From Gemmatimonadetes bacterium T265 (lineage in GTDB: Bacteria > Gemmatimonadota > Gemmatimonadetes > Gemmatimonadales > Gemmatimonadaceae), in assembly GCA_019973575.1 (NCBI GenBank), contig BPUI01000002.1, positions 558,001-622,000 on the forward strand: a stretch of 64,000 nt of DNA, given 5' to 3'. The position numbers were made by a program, and so were the translations under genes. Of this stretch, positions 32,504-43,579 are shown in pieces; positions within the stretch are counted from its first letter, which is position 1, and the number at the start of each line of letters is the position of its first letter. The notes under the pieces were generated by a model. It did no database searches, was not told the DNA's origin, and was given only the letters and a program-made list of their open reading frames with translations.

Positions 32504-33162
32504 CCCGACGGCCCGCTCCCCCGTTCCCCGTCGCCTTTTACGACCGCGACCCACGCCCCGTCGCCCGCGCGCTGTTAGGCGCCGTCCTCGAGTGCCGCAC
32601 GCCCGCGGGCACGGCCCGCGGGCGCGTCGTCGAGACCGAGGCCTACCTCGGCCCGCACGACCCCGCGTGCCACGCCGTCGCCGGCCGCACGCGGCGGACC
32701 TGGCACCTCCACGGCCCGCCCGGCCGCGCGTACGTCTACCGCATCTACGGGATGCACTGGTGCTTCAACGCCGTCACCCTCCCCGAGGGGGTGGGCAGCG
32801 CCGTGCTCGTGCGCGCCGTCGCACCGTTAGGCGACCTCGCGCTCGCCCGCGCGCGGCGCCCCGGCGTCCGCCGCGACGCCGACCTCACCAACGGCCCCGG
32901 CAAGCTCTGCGCGGCCCTCGGCATCGACGGCCGCCTCGACGGCGCGCCGCTCGACGGCACGCCACTCGACTTCCAGCTCGCGCTCGTGCTGCGCCCGGAC
33001 GTCGCGGTCGCGGACGACGACGTGCTCGTCACGCCGCGCATCGGCATCACGCGCGCCGCCGACTGGCCGCTCCGCTACCTCGTCCGCGGCGACGCGTGCG
33101 TCTCGCGCACCCCGCCGACCTTCTACCGTCGCCCCTACGCGCCGGGCGTCGACGCGGTCTGA
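32500..33162 (+). CDS. 3-methyladenine DNA glycosylase (AAG/MPG family)
   Basis: A 220-residue protein of the AAG/MPG family, which flips out and removes alkylated purines such as 3-methyladenine and hypoxanthine in base-excision repair. Conserved blocks are VVETEAYLGPHDPACHA with the catalytic Glu of ETEAY, YVYRIYGMHWCFN (the intercalating Tyr region), and LTNGPGKLCAALGI. C-terminal PRIGI and YLVRGDACVSR complete the fold. The start GTG 32500 overlaps the stop of the NYN gene. Length is normal for bacterial members (about 200). Confidence 0.92.
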   Translation: MTRRPAPPFPVAFYDRDPRPVARALLGAVLECRTPAGTARGRVVETEAYLGPHDPACHAVAGRTRRTWHLHGPPGRAYVYRIYGMHWCFNAVTLPEGVGSAVLVRAVAPLGDLALARARRPGVRRDADLTNGPGKLCAALGIDGRLDGAPLDGTPLDFQLALVLRPDVAVADDDVLVTPRIGITRAADWPLRYLVRGDACVSRTPPTFYRRPYAPGVDAV

Positions 33163-33190
33163 GCGTCAGACGCCGTCCCGACCTCGCCCT

Positions 33191-33532
33191 ATGCCCCCGT
33201 CCACGCCCCGCCACGCGCCGCCCTGGCCGGACCCGTTCCTCACCCCGGTCCTCGGCACCGTCTTCGCCGAGCGCGCGGCCGTCGTCCACCGCCTCCATGC
33301 CGGCGACCACCTGATCCTCGTCCCCGACCCGCCCGACACCGAGGACCCGAACGTCTGGGTCCACGCCCCCGGCGGCGACCTCGTCGGCCACCTCCCCGTC
33401 GAGACCGGCGCACGCCTCGCGCAATGGATGATCGCCGGCGGCCGCGCCGGCGCTACGGTGGACAAAGTCGGCGGCGAGGACGTCGCCAGCTGGCGCCGCC
33501 TGATCGTCCGCGTCGAGTGCCACCCCGACTGA
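33191..33532 (+). CDS. Small HIRAN-domain protein
   Basis: A 113-residue stand-alone HIRAN domain. The pattern is RLHAGDHLILVPDPPDTEDPNVWVHAP (HIRAN G-D-x-L-x-L-x-x-(E/D)P-x(n)-DPNAV), then GDLVGHLPVETGARLAQWM and a final strand LIVRVECHP. HIRAN domains in HLTF/Rad5 bind 3' DNA ends at stalled forks; bacterial single-domain versions are mostly uncharacterised. It lies 28 bp downstream of the alkyl-purine glycosylase gene on the same strand, which fits a DNA repair context. Confidence 0.65.
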   Translation: MPPSTPRHAPPWPDPFLTPVLGTVFAERAAVVHRLHAGDHLILVPDPPDTEDPNVWVHAPGGDLVGHLPVETGARLAQWMIAGGRAGATVDKVGGEDVASWRRLIVRVECHPD

Positions 33533-33588
33533 CCGTCCGTACGCCTCGATCAGCGCCGCCGCGCGCGACGCCCGCCCTACGCCCCTGC

Positions 33589-34809
33589 CTAACGCAGAAC
33601 TCCGACCCGCCGCCCCGCGCGCTTGAATGCCGCGACCGCGCAGTCGAGGTCCTCGCGCGTGTGGGCGGCCGAGATCTGGCACCGCACCCGCGCCTGCCCC
33701 TGCGGCACGACCGGGAACCCGAACCCGGTCACGAACACCCCCTCGTCGAGCAGCGCGTCGCTCATCCCGATCGCCGCCGCCGTCTCGCCGACGATGATCG
33801 GCACGATCGGCGTCTCGCCGGCGAGCGGCGCGAACCCCGCCTCGACGATCGCCTCCCGGAAGTACCGCGTGTTCTCGCGCAGCGTCCGCACGCGCCCCGG
33901 CTCGGCCTCCGCCACCCGCACCGCCGCGAGCGAACTCGCCGCGACCGTCGGCGGCAGCGCGTTCGAGAACAGCTGCGGCCGCGACCGCTGCGTCATCATG
34001 TCGACGAGCGCCGCCGGCCCCGCGATGAACCCGCCCGCCGCCCCGCCTAACGCCTTGCCGAGCGTCGACGTGATCACGTCCACCTCGCCCAGGACGCCGA
34101 AGTGCTCCGCCGTCCCGCGCCCCGTCGCGCCGAGGACGCCGGTCGCGTGCGAGTCGTCCATCACCACCGCCGCGCCGAACTCCCGCGCGATCTCGAGGAT
34201 GTCGGGCAGCTTCGCGATCGACCCCTCCATCGAGAACACGCCGTCCGTCCAGACGAGCTTCCGCCGCGCGTCCCGGTTCGCCGCGAGCTTCGCGCGCAGG
34301 TCGTCCATGTCGCCGTGCCTGTAAACGGCCGTCGTGCACTTCTTGATCGCCTTCGCCAGCCGGATCGAGTCGATGATCGACGCGTGGTTCAGCTCGTCCG
34401 AGATCACGAAGTCGCCGGCCTCGACGACCGTCGCCGTGAGCGCCTCGTTCGCGTTCCACGCGCTCACGTACGACAGGGCGGCCTCGGTCCCGACGAAGCG
34501 CGCGAGCGCCTCTTCCAACTCGCGGTGCACGGTGAACGTGCCGCAGATGAACCGCACGCTCGCCGTCCCCGCGCCGTAGCGCCGCAGCGCGTCGATCCCC
34601 GCCTCGACCACCGCCGGCTCGTTCGCCAGGCCGAGGTAGTTGTTCGACGAGAGGATCAGCACTTCACCGCGCCCTTCCATGCGGACGCGGGCGCCCTGCG
34701 GGCTCTCGAGATAGTTGAGCCGCTTGTAGACCCGGTCGGCCTTGAGCTGGTCGAGCTGCGCCTGCAGGTCAGCGGCGAGCGCGCCGCCGGGCGGTAGAGT
34801 CGTCGTCAT
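33589..34809 (-). CDS. kbl: Glycine C-acetyltransferase (2-amino-3-ketobutyrate CoA ligase)
   Basis: A 406-residue alpha-oxoamine synthase of the Kbl type. It cleaves 2-amino-3-ketobutyrate with CoA to glycine and acetyl-CoA, the second step of threonine degradation. Features are SSNNYLGLANEP near the N-terminus, DELNHASIID, MDDSHATGVLG (PLP-binding Asp/His) and the Schiff-base lysine in STLGKALGGAAGG (about Lys252). RPQLFSNALPP is typical of Kbl. ATG 34809 follows CGGAG at good spacing. The partner tdh is in the same operon, separated by a small ankyrin gene. Confidence 0.93.
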   Translation of the reverse strand: MTTTLPPGGALAADLQAQLDQLKADRVYKRLNYLESPQGARVRMEGRGEVLILSSNNYLGLANEPAVVEAGIDALRRYGAGTASVRFICGTFTVHRELEEALARFVGTEAALSYVSAWNANEALTATVVEAGDFVISDELNHASIIDSIRLAKAIKKCTTAVYRHGDMDDLRAKLAANRDARRKLVWTDGVFSMEGSIAKLPDILEIAREFGAAVVMDDSHATGVLGATGRGTAEHFGVLGEVDVITSTLGKALGGAAGGFIAGPAALVDMMTQRSRPQLFSNALPPTVAASSLAAVRVAEAEPGRVRTLRENTRYFREAIVEAGFAPLAGETPIVPIIVGETAAAIGMSDALLDEGVFVTGFGFPVVPQGQARVRCQISAAHTREDLDCAVAAFKRAGRRVGVLR

Positions 34810-34850
34810 CGCGATCTCCGAATCTGGATTCCGGTCGTCGGCGGACGCCG

Positions 34851-35144
34851 TCAGCGCGCGCCGCCCCGGCGCAGCACCTCGACGACCTCCGCGTGCCCCG
34901 CCGCCACCGCCGTCGCGAGCGGCGTGCGCCCGGCCGCGTCCCGCGCGTTCGGGTCGGCGTTGTTATGAAGCAGCAGCTCCACCGTGCTCGCGTGCCCGCC
35001 CGCGGCGGCCAGGTGCAACGCGGTCCGCCCCTCCACGTCCTTCGCCGCGGTGAGCCAGTTGTCCATTGAGAGCACCGCGGCGACCTCGTCGGTGTCGCCC
35101 GCGCGCGCCGCGGTCAGGATGTCGTCGTGGTCGTGATCGTACAC
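34851..35144 (-). CDS. Small ankyrin-repeat protein
   Basis: A 97-residue protein made almost entirely of ankyrin repeats: a short Asp/His N-terminus (YDHDHDDIL), then DVEGRTALHLAAAGGHASTV and DAAGRTPLATAVAAGHAEVV units with capping helices. Ankyrin repeats bind other proteins. It starts with GTG 21 bp after the tdh stop and ends 41 bp before kbl, so it is embedded in the threonine-degradation operon. It may bind or scaffold Tdh or Kbl; there is no direct evidence. Confidence 0.83.
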   Translation of the reverse strand: MYDHDHDDILTAARAGDTDEVAAVLSMDNWLTAAKDVEGRTALHLAAAGGHASTVELLLHNNADPNARDAAGRTPLATAVAAGHAEVVEVLRRGGAR

Positions 35145-35165
35145 GGAACGCCCCCAGCGATCGCC

Positions 35166-36194
35166 TCAGGCGACCTCGAAAATGACCTTGCCCGCCTCGC
35201 CGCTCCGGATGGCGTGGATCGCCTCGTCGTAGCACTCGAGCGGAAAGCGATGCGTGATGACCGGCGTCGGGTCAAACGTCCCCGCGCGCAAGAAGCGCGT
35301 CATCTGGTGCCACGTGTCGTACATCCGCCGGCCGACGACGCCGTACACCGTCAGCCCGCGAAAAATGACCTCGGTCGCGAAGTCCACCGACACCGGCTGC
35401 GACGGGATGCCGAGCATCTGCACCCGCCCGCCCGGCCGCGTCAGCGCGAACGCCTGGTGCACCGCACTCGGCACCCCGCTCATCTCCAGCGTGACGTCGA
35501 CGCCGTGCCCGTCGCTCGCGCGCCGCACGGCCGACTCGGCCTCCGCGGGCGTCACCGCGTCGTGCGCGCCCATGGTACGCGCCAACTCCAGCCGCCGGTC
35601 GTTCACATCCACCGCGATCACCCGCGACGCCCCCGCCGCCTGACAGATCCCGACCGCGAAGAGGCCGATCGGTCCGCACCCGGTAATCAGCACCACCGCG
35701 CCGGGGATCTCCGTCCCGTGCAGCGCCGTGTGGAACGCGTTCCCCATCGGGTCGTGGATCCCGCCGACGTCGTACGACACGCTCGCGTCGAGGTGCCAGA
35801 CGTTCGACGCCGGCATCGCGATGTACTCCGCAAAACACCCGTCGCGGTCCACGCCGATGATGCGCGTCTCCGGGTCGACGTGCGCGTTCCCCGTCCGGCT
35901 GAAGACGCTCAGCTCGTTGACGATGTGCCCTTCGGCCGTGACCCGGTCCCCGAGCGCGACGTTCTCGACGAGTGCCCCGACCTGGACCACGTCGCCCGCG
36001 AACTCGTGCCCGACGACGAACGGCGGGCGGCAACGGCCCTGCGCCCATGCGTCCCAGAGATAGATGTGCACGTCGGTCCCGCATACGCCGGCGCGCCGCA
36101 CCCGAATCAAGACTTCGTTCTCACGAATCCGCGGCTCGGGAACGTCCCGGAGCTCGAATCCCGGACCCGCGACTGCTTTCACCAACGCCTTCAA
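35166..36194 (-). CDS. tdh: L-threonine 3-dehydrogenase
   Basis: A 342-residue zinc medium-chain dehydrogenase that oxidises L-threonine to 2-amino-3-ketobutyrate with NAD+. Recognisable are the catalytic zinc ligand Cys in VCGTDVHIYLWDAW, GHEFAGDVV, the TEGHIVNELSVFSRTGNAHV region, and GCGPIGLFAVGI for NAD binding. The frame is open further upstream, but TTG 36194 gives MKALVKAVAGPGFELRDVPE, the normal Tdh start, and 342 residues against 341 in E. coli. The structural-zinc Cys cluster typical of E. coli Tdh is not evident. It is the first gene of tdh-ankyrin-kbl. Confidence 0.92.
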   Translation of the reverse strand: MKALVKAVAGPGFELRDVPEPRIRENEVLIRVRRAGVCGTDVHIYLWDAWAQGRCRPPFVVGHEFAGDVVQVGALVENVALGDRVTAEGHIVNELSVFSRTGNAHVDPETRIIGVDRDGCFAEYIAMPASNVWHLDASVSYDVGGIHDPMGNAFHTALHGTEIPGAVVLITGCGPIGLFAVGICQAAGASRVIAVDVNDRRLELARTMGAHDAVTPAEAESAVRRASDGHGVDVTLEMSGVPSAVHQAFALTRPGGRVQMLGIPSQPVSVDFATEVIFRGLTVYGVVGRRMYDTWHQMTRFLRAGTFDPTPVITHRFPLECYDEAIHAIRSGEAGKVIFEVA

Positions 36195-36367
36195 TCGCCT
36201 GCGCTCCGTCGATCGGGGAACCCACCGTCCGGGGCCCCCGGACGGCACGGCCGCCAGCTGACGCCGAGGACGGGCAGTCGCAGACGAGCGGCTGGTAAGG
36301 TCGCACCGGTGCACGAGCGGTGGAAGCGAGTCCAAATTCAGCCGGCGCGTCCCCGATGCCGGAATTG

Positions 36368-36409
36368 CGAAGCGCGTCCTACCGGAGTGTCTCGGCAGGA
36401 CGCGCTTCG
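36368..36409 (-). terminator. Perfect 13-bp stem hairpin
   Basis: CGAAGCGCGTCCT (36368-36380) pairs perfectly with AGGACGCGCTTCG (36397-36409) across a 16-base loop. It lies about 40 bp past the stop of the 54-codon gene and about 170 bp before tdh. There is no T-run. Confidence 0.55.
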
Positions 36410-36448
36410 ACGACCGGAGCGCGGTCGCGACGTGCATGGCAGTGCGAG

Positions 36449-36613
36449 TTACGCCGCGCGCGGCTCCGCGATCGCGTCCGCGATGACGACCGGTTCCGGG
36501 GCCGGGCCCCAGACGTACGCGAGGAACCGCGGCATGACCTCGGTGCGCGCCGGGCCGGATATCACGATCCCGATCGGTTCCGGCGTCTCGCGGGACGATG
36601 TGGGCTGTTGCAT
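36449..36613 (-). CDS. Small 54-residue protein of unknown function
   Basis: A short frame starting MQQPTSSRETPEP and ending VIADAIAEPRAA, with a central IGIVISGPARTEVMPRF segment. It is preceded by GGAG seven bases before the ATG and followed by a perfect hairpin, which together argue for a real gene. It has no Cys and no signal peptide. No family is recognised. A methyltransferase-like gene lies about 220 bp upstream on the same strand; a precursor-peptide/modifier pair is one possibility, but no cleavage or core motif is evident. Confidence 0.45.
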   Translation of the reverse strand: MQQPTSSRETPEPIGIVISGPARTEVMPRFLAYVWGPAPEPVVIADAIAEPRAA

Positions 36614-36835
36614 ACAGATTCTCCGACGTTGGTCGTGCGTGACTGACGGAGAAACACGTTGCACCCGCGGTGCCCCTACGCGACGATCTCTAAGTCACTG
36701 CGCCTGGGTACTTTAGCGATGCAGCAGGACCGTCGGACTTGCGGGCGTGTTGCAGGATGACTCACCACGCGCGGGACATCTGTCGCAACTTGACACGCGC
36801 CAGGGGCGTCGGCCGATTTGTTCCATCGGTCGTTC

Positions 36836-37618
36836 TCAACGGGCGAGCTTGTGGGCGATGAACGTCGGTCGATCCCGGCCACAGTCCTCGACCGTTGTCG
36901 TCCACCCGACGTACTGCGGTGTGAGCTCCCGCACCCACGCGGCGTGCGCCTCGCCAGACGGCGTGCCCCCGGGCGCCCGAACGAAGTGCGTGCCGCCCGG
37001 CAGCGTCGCGCGTTGCAGGGCATCGATCACCTCGGGCCGCGCCTCGACGTCGACGCGCCCGAGGGCGACGGTCGAACATAGGACGACCCGGAGTCCGGCG
37101 TCCGGCATCCATGCGTCGAGGTCGCCGACGCAGGCGCGCACGCGATTTCCCAACCCCGACGCTTCGGCCACCGCCAGCGTTCGGCCGACCACCTCGGGCT
37201 CGTGGCCCACCGTCGTGACCGCGCAGCCGAGCGCGGCGGAGAACATGATCGCGTCCTCGCCGTCGAGGCCGGCGACCAGAACGTGCTCCCCGTCGCGCGA
37301 CGCGACCAACTCGCGCACGAGCGTCCCCTCCGCGGCGAACCCCCACCGCTCCGGCTGGCGGAGTTCGGCGATCCGCTTCATGTAGCGACGGCGCCAGGTC
37401 CGGTACGTGGGCAGTTTGCGTCGGCGCGCGATGATGCGGTTGACCTCCTCGCACAACACGACCTCGTCCAGCGACGTCTGGGACATCGTGCGCAGGGTCG
37501 CCACCGCTTCGTCACCGAGCGCGAGTAGCGCAGTGTGCGACAGAGAATCTTTGTACGCCTCGATCTCGAGGTCGAGGTACTGCCGGTACTCGTGCTGAAG
37601 AGAACGCGGGGCCTGCAT
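36836..37618 (-). CDS. Putative SAM-dependent methyltransferase-like protein
   Basis: A 260-residue protein. The N-terminal 100 residues are helical and charged (LQHEYRQYLDLEIEAYKDSL, RRRYMKRIAEL). The C-terminal half looks like a class I Rossmann methyltransferase: HVLVAGLDGEDAIMFSAALG in place of motif I, an acidic strand VGHEPEVV, and VRACVGDLDAW. The glycine motif is degenerate (AGLDG instead of GxGxG), so activity is uncertain. It diverges from mutM and lies upstream of the 54-codon gene. Confidence 0.5.
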   Translation of the reverse strand: MQAPRSLQHEYRQYLDLEIEAYKDSLSHTALLALGDEAVATLRTMSQTSLDEVVLCEEVNRIIARRRKLPTYRTWRRRYMKRIAELRQPERWGFAAEGTLVRELVASRDGEHVLVAGLDGEDAIMFSAALGCAVTTVGHEPEVVGRTLAVAEASGLGNRVRACVGDLDAWMPDAGLRVVLCSTVALGRVDVEARPEVIDALQRATLPGGTHFVRAPGGTPSGEAHAAWVRELTPQYVGWTTTVEDCGRDRPTFIAHKLAR

Positions 37619-37777
37619 CGCGGGAACGCCAGAAAGAGGAGGCGGTAACCTACCAAGGCCGACCGGCGGCGCAACGCGTCGTCCAGCGCCGCTCGGCGGG
37701 CACGCCGAATGTTGCGCGTGGGCCCGGGCGGCGCGCGTGACTCACGTCCCTGGCCGGTCGACGCTTCCCGACATCTG

Positions 37778-38563
37778 ATGCCCGAACTCCCCGAAGTCGA
37801 GACCGCCGTACGCCGCCTCCGGCCCGCTGTGGTCGGCCGGACCATCGTGCGCGTGCGCACCCTGCATCGCGTCGTCGGCCGCACCCTCCCCGCAGAAGAC
37901 GCGTCGGCGCTTGGCGGCCGCCGGGTCGTCGCAGTCGCGCGCCGCGCGAAGTACCAGCTGCTCCAACTCGACGACGGCAGCGCGCTCGAGGCGCACTTCC
38001 GCATGGCCGGCGACTGGGCGTTCGGCGCGACGGGGGACAGTGATGCGCTCCGTCACGTGCGGGCGGCGATCGACCTCGACGACGGCTCGACCGTCTCGCT
38101 CACCGACAGCCGCGGGTTCGCGACGTTGCGGCGCATCCCGCCCGGTACGCCCGTGCCCGCAGGGCCGCCCGACGCGCTCGACACGGGCTTCGACGCCGCG
38201 TACCTCGCGCGCGCCCTCGCCGGCCGACGCCAGGCGATCAAGCCGGCGCTGCTCGATCAGGCGCTCGTCGGCGGCATCGGCAACATCTACGCGTCCGAAG
38301 CCCTCTGGCGCGCACGCATCGATCCCCGCACCGCGGGAGGGCGCATCGGTCCGCGCCGGATCGCGCGGCTCGCGGCCGCGATCACCGAGACGCTCGCGGA
38401 CGCGATCGACCACCCCGGCCGGTACGCCGACGGAGACGCGACCGACCGCCTCGCCGTCTACGACCGCGCGGGAGAGCCATGTCACCGCTGTGGACGCGCC
38501 GTCGTCCGCCTCGTGCAGACCGGCCGCTCGACCTACTACTGCCCAACATGTCAGCGGCGGTGA
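37778..38563 (+). CDS. mutM: Formamidopyrimidine-DNA glycosylase (Fpg/MutM)
   Basis: A 261-residue bifunctional DNA glycosylase/AP lyase that removes 8-oxoguanine and formamidopyrimidines. The start MPELPEVETAVRRL exposes catalytic Pro2 and Glu3, which fixes the start at ATG 37778. The beta-hairpin lysine lies in RRAKYQLLQLDDG. The H2TH region has LLDQALVGGIGNIYASEALWRARIDP. A C-terminal zinc finger uses CHRC and CPTC. Length is slightly under the usual 270. Confidence 0.95.
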   Translation: MPELPEVETAVRRLRPAVVGRTIVRVRTLHRVVGRTLPAEDASALGGRRVVAVARRAKYQLLQLDDGSALEAHFRMAGDWAFGATGDSDALRHVRAAIDLDDGSTVSLTDSRGFATLRRIPPGTPVPAGPPDALDTGFDAAYLARALAGRRQAIKPALLDQALVGGIGNIYASEALWRARIDPRTAGGRIGPRRIARLAAAITETLADAIDHPGRYADGDATDRLAVYDRAGEPCHRCGRAVVRLVQTGRSTYYCPTCQRR

Positions 38564-38570
38564 CGGGCGC

Positions 38571-39767
38571 TCAGCCAAGCGCCTCGAGTAGCGCGCCTTT
38601 GATGTAGCCCGTCTCCGGGATCGTGAGCACTTCGGGGTGATCGAGCGGCTGTCCGCGGACCTCCCGCAGCGCGACGCGGCGCCCGCTGTCGGCGGCGGCC
38701 GCGGTCAGCACGTCGAGGAAGTGCGCTTTGCTCAGGTGGAAGCTGCAGCTTGCGGTGTAGAGAAGCCCGCCGGGCGCGAGCAGCCGCATCGCGCGGAGGT
38801 TGATCTCCTTGTACCCGCGCACGGCGCCGTCAAGCGCCGCGCGCGTTTTCGCGAACGCCGGCGGATCGAGTACGATGGTCTCGAAGCGCTCGCCCGCCCG
38901 CTCGGCGTCCCGCAGGAAGTCGAACGCGTTCGCCTCGCGCGTCTCGACGTTCCGGAACCCGTTCAGGGCGACGTTCTCGCGCGCCCGCTCGAGCGCCGCG
39001 GCGGAGATGTCGAGCGCGAGCACCGAATCCGCGCGACGCGCGAGGTGCAGGGCGAACGAGCCGTGGTAGCTGAAGCAGTCGAGCGCTCGCCCACGCGCGA
39101 CCCGGCCGACGAGCGCGCGGTTCTCGCGCTGGTCGAGGAATGCGCCCGTCTTCTGGCCGTTCCACGGCGCGGCGAGATAGCGCACGCCGTGCTCCTCGAC
39201 CGGGATCGTGCGCGGCACGTCGCCGTAGAGCAGCACGGTCTCGCGGGGAAGGTCCTCGCGCGAGCGGAGCGCCGCGTCGTTCCGCGCGAGCACGCCCGAG
39301 GCTCCGGTGAGTTCGACGAGCGCGGCAACGATCGGCCCGCGCGTCGCCTCGAGGCCCGCACTCATGAGTTGGACAACGAGCCAGCGGTCGTACCGGTCGA
39401 CGACGAGCGACGGCAATCCGTCCGCCTCGCCGTGCACGAGGCGGAACGCGTTCGTCTCGTTCGTCAGCGGGGCGCGCCGCCCGACGGCGTGCGCGAGTTG
39501 CGTGCGCCACCAGGCCGCGTCGATGTGCGCGTTCGCGTCGCGGGTGAGCAGCCGGAGGGAGATCTCGGACGCTGGGCTCCAGAGCGCGGCGCCGAGCGGG
39601 CGACCTCGCGCGTCGTGCACGCGGACGACGCCCGCCGGCGCTGGCGGGCGTGTGACCACGTCGCTTCGATAGATCCACGGATGGCCGCGGGCCCATCGAT
39701 CGGCGCCGCGCGTCGACACGGTCACGACGGCGCGTGGTTCGGACGGCTCGGGTCGATGTGCGGACAC
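38571..39767 (-). CDS. RlmI/YccW-like 23S rRNA cytosine-C5 methyltransferase
   Basis: A 398-residue class I SAM methyltransferase with an N-terminal PUA-like domain (ADRWARGHPWIYRSDV) and a middle RNA-binding EEHGVRYLAAPWNGQKTGAFLDQREN block. The catalytic domain shows ALDCFSYHGSFALHLAR (motif I), VLALDISAAALERA and FETIVLDPPAFAKTR (motif IV, DPPAF). The catalytic Cys is probably in LYTASCSFHLS (motif VI). RlmI modifies C1962 of E. coli 23S rRNA. It sits next to the 23S gene here, transcribed away from it, which is suggestive but not proof. Starts at GTG 39767. Confidence 0.85.
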   Translation of the reverse strand: MSAHRPEPSEPRAVVTVSTRGADRWARGHPWIYRSDVVTRPPAPAGVVRVHDARGRPLGAALWSPASEISLRLLTRDANAHIDAAWWRTQLAHAVGRRAPLTNETNAFRLVHGEADGLPSLVVDRYDRWLVVQLMSAGLEATRGPIVAALVELTGASGVLARNDAALRSREDLPRETVLLYGDVPRTIPVEEHGVRYLAAPWNGQKTGAFLDQRENRALVGRVARGRALDCFSYHGSFALHLARRADSVLALDISAAALERARENVALNGFRNVETREANAFDFLRDAERAGERFETIVLDPPAFAKTRAALDGAVRGYKEINLRAMRLLAPGGLLYTASCSFHLSKAHFLDVLTAAAADSGRRVALREVRGQPLDHPEVLTIPETGYIKGALLEALG

Positions 39768-39851
39768 GCCCGGATGCTAGACCGCCCCGTCGTTGCCGGG
39801 AACTGCGTTGGCCGCGCGAGCCCGGGGTGCAACGCAGGTGCTGCGAACCTC

Positions 39852-39880
39852 TTGACGGCTCGATCGGCCCGTCGTATGTT
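39852..39880 (+). promoter_or_regulatory. rRNA promoter P1 (TTGACG - 17 bp - TATGTT)
   Basis: A near-consensus sigma-70-type promoter: -35 TTGACG (39852-39857), exactly 17 bp spacer, -10 TATGTT (39875-39880). Transcription would start near 39887, about 310 bases before the mature 23S 5' end. Confidence 0.7.
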
Positions 39881-39955
39881 GACCCTCCCGCCGCGAGCAA
39901 AGCAGCGCGGGGCCGCAGCGGTGCCGACGCTGTAAATCACTTCAGCGCCGGCGGT

Positions 39956-39984
39956 TGCGAAGCGAGGCGGGTCGGTGTAGCATG
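39956..39984 (+). promoter_or_regulatory. Possible second rRNA promoter P2 (TTGCGA - 17 bp - TAGCAT)
   Basis: A weaker pair, also with a 17-bp spacer, about 104 bp downstream of P1. Tandem promoters are common for rRNA operons. Confidence 0.45.
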
Positions 39985-40199
39985 ACCGTCCGCCTGCGGC
40001 CAACGCCGCGGACTATTTGACAAATGACGGACGAGGGCGATTGCGGCACCTGCAGAGGTGACGCGATCGAGTGGGAATCGATCTACGCGGATTGCGAGCG
40101 TCGCGCGAGCGACGGTTGCAGTCTGCGCGAGACTGTTAGGTGTGATGTAGAAGCCTTATGGCGACTACTGTGCGGATGCTTGCCTCCACATTGCGGTGG

Positions 40200-43184
<2,985 letters not shown>

Positions 43185-43383
43185 CCCTCTCCATCCCACC
43201 GGGTTATCCCATTGGGGTCAGAGAGGATCATAGAAAATCAGACGCAAGCGTCTGCACCACACCCATCCCACACCCTCGTCCATCATCTGCCCGCGGCGCT
43301 CGCCGTTGCGGGCCGATCCATCCCCGCCAGGCGCGTGACTCGGTCCGCGCGTGGTGGAGACCCGCATGACACAACCGAACTTC

Positions 43384-43499
<116 letters not shown>

Positions 43500-43505
43500 A
43501 CCTCA

Positions 43506-43545
43506 ACACTTGGGGCAGTACCTTCGCGGGTACTGCCCCAAGTGT
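43506..43545 (+). terminator. rRNA terminator hairpin, 17-bp perfect stem
   Basis: ACACTTGGGGCAGTACC (43506-43522) pairs perfectly with GGTACTGCCCCAAGTGT (43529-43545) across the loop TTCGCG. It starts 6 bp after the 5S end. No T-run follows. Confidence 0.85.
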
Positions 43546-43579
43546 CGTGTCGTGTACGGGACTTGCCCCGTACGTCACC

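Noticed and set aside
39887-40199. Possible tRNA-Ile/tRNA-Ala or 16S remnant in the 23S leader
   Set aside because: No cloverleaf, GTTCGA T-loop or 16S 3' end (anti-Shine-Dalgarno) is seen.
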